Made by a program: the position numbers and the translations under genes. A model generated the notes under the pieces. The model was given only the letters and a program-made list of their open reading frames with translations, searched no databases and was not told the origin of the DNA. This document shows, piece by piece, positions 1-6,404 of a stretch of DNA of 6,404 nt; within the stretch, counting starts at the first letter, position 1, and each line of letters begins with the position of its first letter. This DNA is from CALLMJ01 sp964493765 (lineage in GTDB: Bacteria; Bacteroidota; Bacteroidia; J057; CALLMJ01), in NCBI GenBank assembly GCA_964493765.1, contig CAZBPK010000031.1:1-6404 (forward strand). The letters are read 5' to 3'.

Positions 1-306
1 ATCCTCTTTTTTGTATTGTTCTGCGAGATAGTTTCTAAATCGCATCAAATCAATGTAATTCCTTGCTTTTTGAATTTCAATTAATACTTTCTTGCTTTCT
101 CCTTTTTCGGTTTTGATGGTGGCAATAAAATCTAAACGAAATACGGCTAACCTCGCCAATTCATCTACATAGGTAAATTCTTGAGGTTTAACTTCCACTT
201 TTTCAATATTTTCTTCTAAAAGAGTGCCAATAAAAAACTTCGCAACTCTTTCATTTTCCATCATTCTTTTAAAAACTACGTCATAAATCGGATTAGCAAT
301 AATCAT
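1..306 (-). CDS. PD-(D/E)XK nuclease family transposase (Rpn-like), 5' part only
   Basis: The first 102 codons of a gene that continues past the left edge, read from an ATG at 306. The protein opens MIIANPIYDVVFKRMMEN, the usual start of the Bacteroidota branch of the PD-(D/E)XK nuclease family transposases (PDDEXK_2/Rpn group). Visible core residues are Asp59 in RLDFIATI and Glu77-x-Gln79 in VLIEIQKAR, which fit the D...ExQ active-site pattern of this fold. The following DLMRFRNYLAEQYKKED (residues 86-102) is also typical. Family members are DNA endonucleases; some (Rpn of E. coli) promote recombination and others act in phage defence, but the role of this one is unknown. The start is favoured because homologues I recall begin the same way and a -7-like element ends four bases upstream. 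No ribosome binding site is visible. The missing C-terminus prevents judging whether the gene is intact. Family assignment is from recalled motifs, not a search. Confidence 0.88.
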   Translation of the reverse strand, partial: MIIANPIYDVVFKRMMENERVAKFFIGTLLEENIEKVEVKPQEFTYVDELARLAVFRLDFIATIKTEKGESKKVLIEIQKARNYIDLMRFRNYLAEQYKKED

Positions 307-310
307 AACG

Positions 311-344
311 CAAAGATAATGAAAATCCTCATGATTTTATACAA
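311..344 (-). promoter_or_regulatory. Putative Bacteroidota-type promoter of the nuclease gene
   Basis: On the minus strand TATCTTTG (318 to 311) matches the Bacteroidota -7 element TAnnTTTG exactly. A TTG at 344-342 lies 23 bases upstream, at the long end of the 17-23 base spacing described for Flavobacterium promoters. Only four bases separate the -7 element from the ATG at 306, so a transcript from here would start at or very near the start codon and be leaderless or nearly so. The -7 match is seen directly; promoter function is inferred. Confidence 0.5.
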
Positions 345-384
345 TAAAGGCTCAATCCCCAAAATCTATTCACCACTCAAAACT

Positions 385-511
385 CCCCAACAAGATGTTG
401 GGGATACTTTCACTCCCCCAACAAGGATGTTGGGAATACTTTGATTTCCCCAACAAGGATGTTAGGTATACTCTCAACTCCCCAACAAGGATGTTAGGGA
501 TACCTTCACTT
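385..511. repeat. Four tandem ~32-bp palindromic units
   Basis: Four head-to-tail units start at 385, 416, 448 and 480. Each begins CCCCAACAAGGATGTT, then RGG and a box reading ATAC, followed by a variable pyrimidine-rich tail. Units 2-4 are 32 bp; unit 1 is 31 bp because it lacks one G in the loop. Each unit contains an inverted repeat: CCCCAACA / TGTTGGGG in unit 1 (385-392 with 396-403, perfect 8-bp stem, 3-base loop), 7 bp in unit 2 (417-423 with 428-434), and the same arm with one C-A mismatch in units 3 and 4, which share TGTTAGG. A possible decayed unit (CCCCAA at 357-362) lies to the left. The array fills the gap between the stop of the PKD protein gene (11 bp away) and the promoter of the nuclease gene. 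It could form hairpins in RNA from the PKD gene, bind a protein, or be a simple intergenic repeat family. There are no unique spacers, so it is not CRISPR. Confidence 0.9.
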
Positions 512-522
512 AAAACTAATCA

Positions 523-2793
523 CTACTTCATTACCGTAACCGTGCCTACACGCTCCACTATATTACCATCACGCTTTCTTACCTTTAAACGATATACATA
601 CACTCCCTCCGACACAAATCCTTTTTCCGTTTTTCCCAACCACACACAAGTCTCGCTTCCCTCGCATCTAAATATCGGCTGAGTATCTCGATTAAATATC
701 TCCAAACTGTGCCATACACAATTCCTACAAACATAATTAAATACATCATTTAAACCATCTTTATTCGGTGTAAATGCATTCGGTATCCATAACTCATCAC
801 AATCCAAAACCACTATTGTATTAGGATAAAACCATGTCGTATCAAACGTAGTATTTGCAGCGTGTAACCACAAACGATATTCACCAGAACGCTCAAAACT
901 TACTAAATTTTGCCTAATATCCTTTACGCCTTGAAGCGGTTCTACACTGTACCACAACGTATCGTAATTGCTCGTACCGTTATAAACTACTTTTAACGTA
1001 TCAAACACACAGAGAGTATCTTTTAAAGAAACATCTGGATAGATACAATCGGGTACTATCACTGGACTTGTAAACCTACTTACAAACGTATCCAATTTTA
1101 ATATTTGGGTTACATAATACACACCCGGTTGTGCATAAGTATGAGTATTAGACGTAGTAAGCGGAGAACCATCTCCATAATCATACATTAAACTATCATA
1201 ACCTCCGCAATGCTTATCCAATATCGTAACCGTTTGATTACAACTGCTTTGTGAAGTAAAGTCTGCTTTGGAACAAAAAGGAACATCTATCCATTTTTCT
1301 AAAGTATCTTTTAAAAACTGACCCGGAGGCAAATGCTCTCCATAATCATAAGGATTGAGAATTTGCAAAGTAACCTTATACCGCCCCGGACGTGCATATG
1401 CATGTGTAACCGTTTGAAACGTATCCACTTTATTCAAAAGTTCTGCATGCTGAGTGACCCACAATGTATCCGATACCGTGCCATCGCCAAAATCCCATAT
1501 ACGATAAAAATGACAACACGACGTATCCGTAAAAGCGATACGCTGACCTCCATAACAAGTATCATTACAAGCAAGCAACTGATGCTTAAAGCCTATTTCC
1601 AACTCAGGACGTAAATCATGGGGAGTGTAATTAGTGAATAAGACATCACCCCAAAAACGTTTATCCCTAATAGTAAATTTCCTAAAGTTTTTTGTATTCA
1701 AATCATATTTATATATATCTGAATATACCTCACCATTATCTAAATTTCTATTTCCATGCATTAAAAGGTAAAATAAACTATCAGAATGCATAGGATTTAT
1801 GAGTCCAATAGCTAGCCCGTAAATAGTGTCAATTATAATTAAACTGTCATTCAATAAATTATAATGAGAAATAATTTCTTCAAAAGTGTCTAAATTCATT
1901 TTTCGATGAGCTGAAATAATACCATTTTTACTCAAGCCGATAGCAGTACCAAACCATTCAGATTTAGTTAATTTAGTTATAATTGAATCAATAATTAAAT
2001 CAGCGTTTTTTCTATTAAAACTTAATTTCATAACACCATTATCTCTTCTTTGTAGATAAGGAGCAAAGTATGCGAAGCCAAAATTGGAATTAAATAGCAA
2101 AATCGCATAATAATAAAAAATATCTATATCAATATCAGCTGTAAAAAAAATTTCATTATTGATTTTATAAATACTTTCTGGAGTTATGATGAATTTGTGT
2201 AAAATAATTGTATCACCCTTAATGTTACTTTTAATTTTACTTTCAAAAAAATAATAGTTAAAATCTCTCCCATTAGCATGTCGTATTGCATTTTGAGCCT
2301 CATAAATCTTACCCTTAAATAACAAATTATTTTTAATAATTACATTATCATCTACAATTTTATTAAAATTTATTTCTTGTGAACTATTTGTAAGTAAAAA
2401 GTAATCATTATCAATGCTTAAGAATAAAGATCCTTGCGCAATTGTTGGGGAAAGAATATAATTGTTAGGAAGACTAGTAACTGCAATACCTTTAAATTCA
2501 CTTTCAATTAATATGTGATTTCCATTAAACAGATTTATACCATCAGTATAATATTTTAAGTTTCCAAATTTATCACAAATCGCTGCTGTACCCTCATTTA
2601 GCGATTGCGGAATAATAGTATCGTTAAATTGGGGTGGAGCGGGTATCAAAGACAAATTACTCTTTTCTATATAAAAAGTATCTTGATCAAACCTAATTAA
2701 AACACTATCCGCAAAACAAAAAATAGAATTACGTTTTTGTGAATAAAGAAAAAAGTTCACAAATATTATTGGAAATAATATAAAAATTCTCAT
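523..2793 (-). CDS. Secreted PKD-domain protein with T9SS type B (CHU_C, gliding-motility-associated) C-terminal domain
   Basis: A complete 756-residue exported protein, stop TAG. Residues 1-18 form a signal peptide with hydrophobic core IFILFPIIFVNFF, probably cut after Tyr-Ser so that the mature chain starts with Gln. Residues ~20-390 resemble the beta-propeller-like N-terminal region of many Bacteroidota gliding-associated proteins: GTAAICDKFGNLKYYTDG parallels the usual EGsASIsDanGnLLFYTDG, and IRHANGRDFNYY parallels the usual RHANGRDWW. Two PKD domains follow, marked by WDFGDGT (433-439) and YDYGDGS (537-543), each ending in an HxYaxPGxYxVT strand. A third Ig-like module covers ~584-665. 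The C-terminal ~90 residues begin IPNAFTPNKDGLNDVF (670-685) and are the CHU_C type B sorting domain, which sends the protein through T9SS, often to stay bound to a surface partner. Many paired cysteines suggest disulfides. The gene starts 57 bp after the beta-helix gene but behind a terminator. Its 5' half is far more AT-rich than its 3' half. An adhesive or structural surface role is inferred; no catalytic motif is seen. Confidence 0.92.
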   Translation of the reverse strand: MRIFILFPIIFVNFFLYSQKRNSIFCFADSVLIRFDQDTFYIEKSNLSLIPAPPQFNDTIIPQSLNEGTAAICDKFGNLKYYTDGINLFNGNHILIESEFKGIAVTSLPNNYILSPTIAQGSLFLSIDNDYFLLTNSSQEINFNKIVDDNVIIKNNLLFKGKIYEAQNAIRHANGRDFNYYFFESKIKSNIKGDTIILHKFIITPESIYKINNEIFFTADIDIDIFYYYAILLFNSNFGFAYFAPYLQRRDNGVMKLSFNRKNADLIIDSIITKLTKSEWFGTAIGLSKNGIISAHRKMNLDTFEEIISHYNLLNDSLIIIDTIYGLAIGLINPMHSDSLFYLLMHGNRNLDNGEVYSDIYKYDLNTKNFRKFTIRDKRFWGDVLFTNYTPHDLRPELEIGFKHQLLACNDTCYGGQRIAFTDTSCCHFYRIWDFGDGTVSDTLWVTQHAELLNKVDTFQTVTHAYARPGRYKVTLQILNPYDYGEHLPPGQFLKDTLEKWIDVPFCSKADFTSQSSCNQTVTILDKHCGGYDSLMYDYGDGSPLTTSNTHTYAQPGVYYVTQILKLDTFVSRFTSPVIVPDCIYPDVSLKDTLCVFDTLKVVYNGTSNYDTLWYSVEPLQGVKDIRQNLVSFERSGEYRLWLHAANTTFDTTWFYPNTIVVLDCDELWIPNAFTPNKDGLNDVFNYVCRNCVWHSLEIFNRDTQPIFRCEGSETCVWLGKTEKGFVSEGVYVYRLKVRKRDGNIVERVGTVTVMK

Positions 2794-2804
2794 ATTTTAT
2801 TTTT

Positions 2805-2841
2805 TTTTAAAAAAAGGGTTACCTTTTATGGATAACCCTTT
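2805..2841 (-). terminator. Intrinsic terminator of the beta-helix protein gene
   Basis: Starting ten bases after the TAA, the minus strand reads AAAGGGTTATCC, loop ATAAAA, GGTAACCCTTT. This gives a nine-base-pair stem (AAAGGGTTA with TAACCCTTT) plus two G-C pairs above a single bulged T. The right arm runs into a tract of seven Ts (2815 to 2809). This is a textbook factor-independent terminator. It lies inside the 57-bp gap before the next gene, so that gene needs its own promoter or read-through. Confidence 0.88.
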
Positions 2842-2850
2842 CAATAAAAT

Positions 2851-5800
2851 TTATTGTTTTACAATTTTATGTACCAAAACTAAACCTTTATCATCATAGA
2901 GTTTTAGGATATAAACTCCATCATTTAATTCCGAAATATCTACATAGTCTTGGCAAATTTTAAGTTTTTTACCAAGCATATCGTAAATTTCTGCATATTT
3001 CCATTCCATTCCTTCAATGTTGATTGTTCCTTCAGTAGGATTAGGATAAATATACACTTGATGAGCAATTTCTTCTTCTACAAAAGTAACGGTAGAAGGT
3101 CTTTGGAGCTGTTCGGTATTGACTTCTATTGCAGGTACCCATACTCCAGCATGTTGTTGAGGATTAGGATTTTGTAATAACTCCACAAAGGCGGCTAAAT
3201 ATTTATGTATGCCCTCTTCAAAAGGCTGATGTGCAATTTGTTGTATATCCAAACTATCCTGTGCTGTCCATTGTTGTTTTCTTATGATTTGTTTTAATTT
3301 TTTGTAACGTACTTCCACAGTAGTAGTAGGAACCGTTTGATTCAAAATTTGGTTACTTAATGCAGTATCGGTCGTAGTATATTTTTGTGCTAAAGCAAAT
3401 GCATAAATATTATGATTTTGATAATCTTGGTAAAACTGGGCATAAATAGGATCCTGTAAAAGGGAAGTATCCGCTATAATTTCCGCCATCAATTTGAGTT
3501 TATTTTCCCAATCTTTATCCGTTAATATAGGCTCAATAGCAACTTCGTGATTTAAAGCTTTATTTCCTGTTTGAGAACCACATGTAAAAGGTGTACTAAT
3601 TGATGTTAATTGGGGTTTTAAAGGATACATTCCTTGATTATTACTAGGGTATTCAGTCCAACCACCAGAAGTAAGATTACGGTAATAGTAAAAAGCATAA
3701 GGTACCGCTACACTATCAGATAATTGGGTTACATTGGGAGGAGAGCCTGAAGCTAAAGAATGCACGTTTACATTTCTAAATCTATTCATGGTAGGATATT
3801 GATTGAAAAAGAAATTATTTCCAATTAAACTACTACCATTATCTTTAAAAACCATAGCAGTATTTACTTTATCAAAATTATTACAAGCGTACTTAGGACC
3901 GGCTACTGATTTGCCTAATAAAGAAATACCATTATAAAGTTTACTTTTAAAGGTATTATTGAAAACGATGAGGTTATCAGTTTCTTCAGCAAAAATACCA
4001 TGAGTTTGATTGTCCAGGCTAGATGATTGGCTACTTAAAGTATTGGTGTAAACCCAAGGATAGGAACAACTCATCAAATTAACAGCACCTCTTGAAAGAT
4101 TGGCAAAAGGAGAAGTTATTCCTGATAAATTGATGGTATTTTCATAAATTTCAGGATTATTCAATTGAAATAAATGAATACCTGTTCCTACTCCACCCAT
4201 AGAATTGTTAAAGATTTTTACAGCATTGGGTACAGCATTTGCAAAATCAGTTTCAAAAATTCCAATTCCTAATGCATTATTTAAAACATTGGTATTCAAA
4301 GTACAATTTTTGATTTCTGCTTGTATAGCTTCACCCAAAATATAAACTCCGGCTATTTTCATTCTTTTATGTTTATCATTGTCAAAATTAAAAATTCCTA
4401 TACCTTCTGCTACGATACCGAAATGTAAATCTTCAAAATTATTGTTATTTGTTGTTAAATTTGAATTTGTTAATCTAATTCCGATTGTTAAAGAATCGAT
4501 GGGGTTTTTAAAATTATTACCATTACAAACTCCTGTAGCGTCGACTCCATGTACTCCTTGATAACAGTTTAAAAAGTTATTATTCAATACCGTAAAATTT
4601 ATAGCTCCTTTTTGTAATATTGCTTGTGAATTCTGCACATTAAAACCTTCAAAACTATTTCTATTGTTATTGTTTCCTAATAAAGGACCTATCAAGACAT
4701 CATTTCCATAATTCAAAATGCCAGTTATAGGTAGTGTATAATTTTCAAATCCATAAAATTTAGACCTTATGATATTCAAACCATTATTTGCATAATTGGT
4801 AATTGAAGTTAAATTATTTTTAAATACAGCACGATTTGCTACTAATCTATTATTTCCTCTAATCACAATTCCACGTTTGGCTAACTCAATATAATCGTCA
4901 ATAGTATTGTTATTGTTAATGGTGAGAACTTTATTATTGCCCACCATTTCAATAGCATCCCAAAAGTAAGTAGGAATAGATTGTGGACATATCGTTATAG
5001 TAGTGTTGTTTAATGTAAGATGGTCATAAAATCTTAAAAGAGCATTATTACCCATATAAATTTCACAATTATTAAAGGTAAAACGGGGATATATATCTAC
5101 CGTACCCAAAAAACGAATTTTTTTGTTTGTGAAAGTGGTGGGTACCGTAGGAACATTAAAATTAGTAAAGGTGATGTCCGGATTATTACAACAATTTTCA
5201 GTTAACCTCGGATAAACTTGAGTATAGGTAGCTTTATTTCCACATGCGTCAGTAATATTGATGATGATTTTATAAAAGCTTGAAAAAAGTTGATTTAAAC
5301 AAGTAATAATAGGGAAATTTAAGGTTTGAGATATAAACTGAGTTGTGCATGGATTGTTATTTTCTGTAACAATAATTTCAACATCGTAGGGAGGTGTACC
5401 AGAAAATCCGCCTGTTTCAACCTGAACAAACCACATTTTTTGACAAATATAATCAATATAAAGTCCAGAAATATCAAAAGGATTCTGTTCTAGGTACAAT
5501 TCAAAATCATCTAATGCTACAGAAAATCGGTTTCTTCCTAATGCTTGTAAGCCGTCATTACTGATATAAAATACCAATTCTTTAGCATTTCCTGTAAAAT
5601 TGATTGGAACAGTGAAAAGCAATTCATAAGTTTCATAATCATTATTAGATGTGCCCGGATTTAATGTAACTTCACCAATAGGAAAAGATTTTATAACTAA
5701 ACTGTTACTCGTGCAAGTAAAATGTGGAGGTAAGTTTTGAATTAGGGTAGGTATTTGAGGTTGCAAATTGGAGCAACCAGTAGGCGGTGTTTCTGTACCA

Positions 5801-6303
5801 AAAATATTAATTTTACAACTAACACCACAAAGTTCATTCGCTTTAAATCTTAATCTGTATTTTGCCCCAGGAACAAGTTGAACATCATTGTATAAAGGCA
5901 TTCTAAAGGCTTCCATGAGTCCAGCGGTTGTTACCAAACCCACAGCTTTTGGATAGGAAAAAGGCTCCCAACCTATTCCATAACTTAAATCACAACCAGT
6001 ATCACCATTGTTCTGAAACTCAGCATCATCAGGAGTAATTTCAGAAACACTGCCCGAAAAACTCGTAACCCACCCCATACAACATACATCTTGCCCACAA
6101 AATGAGGCTACAGCTTGAGGTAACAAATTTCCTGAGCCTCCTGAATAACAATCGTATTGTACACTATCTAAATTCCAAAATGGAAACAAATTTTGACCAC
6201 AAATACTCCCTGCTCCAAGATTCGGGGGATTTAATGCGGTAATAGTTGGATTGGAAGGTCCCTGTCCCCATACATAATTACTAAAATTTATCATTCCGAG
6301 CAT
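2851..6303 (-). CDS. Secreted right-handed parallel beta-helix protein with T9SS type A C-terminal sorting domain
   Basis: A protein of 1150 residues counted from the ATG at 6303; the true start is probably upstream (see 6304-6357). After the signal peptide comes a Cys-rich segment (to ~125), then a jelly-roll-like beta-sandwich (~128-275) ending in SVALDDFELYLE, as in carbohydrate-binding-module-like domains. Residues ~277-370 resemble SprB-type repeats (GGFSGTPPYDVEIIV, then YKIIINITDACGNKA). Residues ~375-850 are an Asn-rich repeat series with patterns such as NNNNF, GIVIRGNN, NGLNIIRSKFYGF and NGISLLG, typical of a right-handed parallel beta-helix with Asn ladders. A Tyr-rich linker and a helical segment (~915-1055, e.g. 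DWENKLKLMAEII) follow. The last ~70 residues contain YPNPTEGTINIEG (from 1086) and end YILKLYDDKGLVLVHKIVKQ, the type A T9SS sorting domain that is cleaved on export, often with attachment to lipopolysaccharide. Beta-helix proteins of this kind may be adhesins or polysaccharide-binding proteins or lyases; I see no lyase catalytic motif. The helical insert before the sorting domain is unassigned. Confidence 0.9.
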   Translation of the reverse strand: MLGMINFSNYVWGQGPSNPTITALNPPNLGAGSICGQNLFPFWNLDSVQYDCYSGGSGNLLPQAVASFCGQDVCCMGWVTSFSGSVSEITPDDAEFQNNGDTGCDLSYGIGWEPFSYPKAVGLVTTAGLMEAFRMPLYNDVQLVPGAKYRLRFKANELCGVSCKINIFGTETPPTGCSNLQPQIPTLIQNLPPHFTCTSNSLVIKSFPIGEVTLNPGTSNNDYETYELLFTVPINFTGNAKELVFYISNDGLQALGRNRFSVALDDFELYLEQNPFDISGLYIDYICQKMWFVQVETGGFSGTPPYDVEIIVTENNNPCTTQFISQTLNFPIITCLNQLFSSFYKIIINITDACGNKATYTQVYPRLTENCCNNPDITFTNFNVPTVPTTFTNKKIRFLGTVDIYPRFTFNNCEIYMGNNALLRFYDHLTLNNTTITICPQSIPTYFWDAIEMVGNNKVLTINNNNTIDDYIELAKRGIVIRGNNRLVANRAVFKNNLTSITNYANNGLNIIRSKFYGFENYTLPITGILNYGNDVLIGPLLGNNNNRNSFEGFNVQNSQAILQKGAINFTVLNNNFLNCYQGVHGVDATGVCNGNNFKNPIDSLTIGIRLTNSNLTTNNNNFEDLHFGIVAEGIGIFNFDNDKHKRMKIAGVYILGEAIQAEIKNCTLNTNVLNNALGIGIFETDFANAVPNAVKIFNNSMGGVGTGIHLFQLNNPEIYENTINLSGITSPFANLSRGAVNLMSCSYPWVYTNTLSSQSSSLDNQTHGIFAEETDNLIVFNNTFKSKLYNGISLLGKSVAGPKYACNNFDKVNTAMVFKDNGSSLIGNNFFFNQYPTMNRFRNVNVHSLASGSPPNVTQLSDSVAVPYAFYYYRNLTSGGWTEYPSNNQGMYPLKPQLTSISTPFTCGSQTGNKALNHEVAIEPILTDKDWENKLKLMAEIIADTSLLQDPIYAQFYQDYQNHNIYAFALAQKYTTTDTALSNQILNQTVPTTTVEVRYKKLKQIIRKQQWTAQDSLDIQQIAHQPFEEGIHKYLAAFVELLQNPNPQQHAGVWVPAIEVNTEQLQRPSTVTFVEEEIAHQVYIYPNPTEGTINIEGMEWKYAEIYDMLGKKLKICQDYVDISELNDGVYILKLYDDKGLVLVHKIVKQ

Positions 6304-6357
6304 AAACAGTAAAGTTATAAAACTTAAATATTCGTTTATAACTCGTTGATTTTCAAT
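6304..6357 (-). other. Probable upstream extension of the beta-helix gene encoding its signal peptide
   Basis: In frame with the ATG at 6303, the preceding codons from 6357 read IENQRVINEYLSFITLLF, joining MLGMINFSNYVWGQG. Together they make a convincing signal peptide: Arg in the n-region, hydrophobic core LSFITLLFMLGMI, and cleavage after V-W-G leaving an N-terminal Gln. From the ATG at 6303 alone, the core would be only about six residues with no positive charge. There is no in-frame ATG, GTG or TTG between here and an upstream TAG at 6392-6390. Either the non-standard ATT at 6357 is the start, or the gene has a +1 frameshift: an out-of-frame ATG at 6361 reads ATG TAT TGA, and removing one T would give MYENQRVINEYL. 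A sequencing or assembly error is equally possible. Confidence 0.65.
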
Positions 6358-6368
6358 ACATTGCGTAT

Positions 6369-6380
6369 TGTGTGTGTGTG
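6369..6380. repeat. (TG)6 dinucleotide tract upstream of the beta-helix gene
   Basis: Six perfect TG units, (CA)6 on the coding strand, lie 11 bases before the possible ATT start and in the leader of the gene. Short dinucleotide tracts can gain or lose units by slippage and so change promoter spacing or reading frame in surface protein genes. Whether this tract varies is unknown; six units is short for an active contingency locus. The remaining bases to the right edge show no clear -7 element. Confidence 0.7.
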
Positions 6381-6404
6381 TAAAACACTAAACACTTCTC
6401 TTTT

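Noticed and set aside
431..445. Promoter element TACTTTG in repeat unit 2 on the plus strand
   Set aside because: It is one base short of TAnnTTTG, the other units do not carry it, and no plus-strand gene follows.
385..511. CRISPR array
   Set aside because: Units abut with no unique spacers of constant length, the variable tails are only ~12 bases and clearly related to one another, and no cas gene is present.
385..522. Repeat hairpins as an intrinsic terminator of the PKD gene
   Set aside because: The stems are real but none is followed by a T tract on the minus strand, so a factor-independent terminator cannot be called.
395..682. Plus-strand open frame of 95 codons
   Set aside because: It is made of the tandem repeat array followed by antisense of the PKD gene's C-terminal domain. 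Repeat units of 31 and 32 bp are not multiples of three, so the frame is not conserved between units.
1333..1614. Plus-strand open frame of 93 codons
   Set aside because: It lies wholly antisense to the first PKD domain and shows no recognisable protein features.
2794..2850. Promoter for the PKD gene in the 57-bp gap
   Set aside because: The nearest candidate, TAACCCTTT, has the wrong spacing for TAnnTTTG and belongs to the terminator stem.
2950..3177. Plus-strand open frame of 75 codons
   Set aside because: It is antisense to the conserved T9SS type A domain coding region; a chance open frame.
4379..4561. Plus-strand open frame of 60 codons
   Set aside because: It is antisense to the Asn-rich beta-helix repeats, whose repetitive codons readily leave chance open frames.

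Overview
The window looks like a low-GC member of the Bacteroidota. Both complete genes encode exported proteins that end in type IX secretion system (T9SS) sorting domains, one of type A and one of type B. Both signal peptides appear to be cut just before a glutamine, as is common in this phylum. No gene start shows a Shine-Dalgarno sequence, and one gene is preceded by a match to the Bacteroidota -7 promoter element TAnnTTTG. I cannot name a genus. All genes are on the minus strand, so transcription runs from the right end to the left.

Layout in order of transcription: (1) A (TG)6 tract and a short leader at the right end. (2) A 1150-residue or longer protein (2851-6303). It has a Cys-rich and jelly-roll-like N-terminus, an Asn-rich right-handed parallel beta-helix, a helical segment and a type A T9SS domain. 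Its real N-terminus probably lies upstream of the first ATG, because a good signal peptide core is encoded in frame there with no standard start codon. (3) A strong intrinsic terminator in the 57-bp gap. (4) A 756-residue protein (523-2793) with a beta-propeller-like N-terminal region, two PKD domains, a third Ig-like module and a type B (CHU_C, gliding-motility-associated) domain. (5) A 127-bp array of four tandem ~32-bp palindromic units. (6) A probable promoter and the first 102 codons of a PD-(D/E)XK nuclease family transposase (Rpn-like) gene, which runs off the left edge.

The two large genes are probably surface or secreted adhesin-like or structural proteins that share the T9SS export route; neither shows an enzymatic motif I can identify. 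The nuclease gene seems unrelated to them in function. The points that most deserve a second look are the palindromic array beside the nuclease promoter, the disrupted or non-canonical start of the beta-helix gene next to a dinucleotide tract, and the sharp base-composition change inside the PKD protein gene. I see no clear evidence of a wholly new multi-gene system here.
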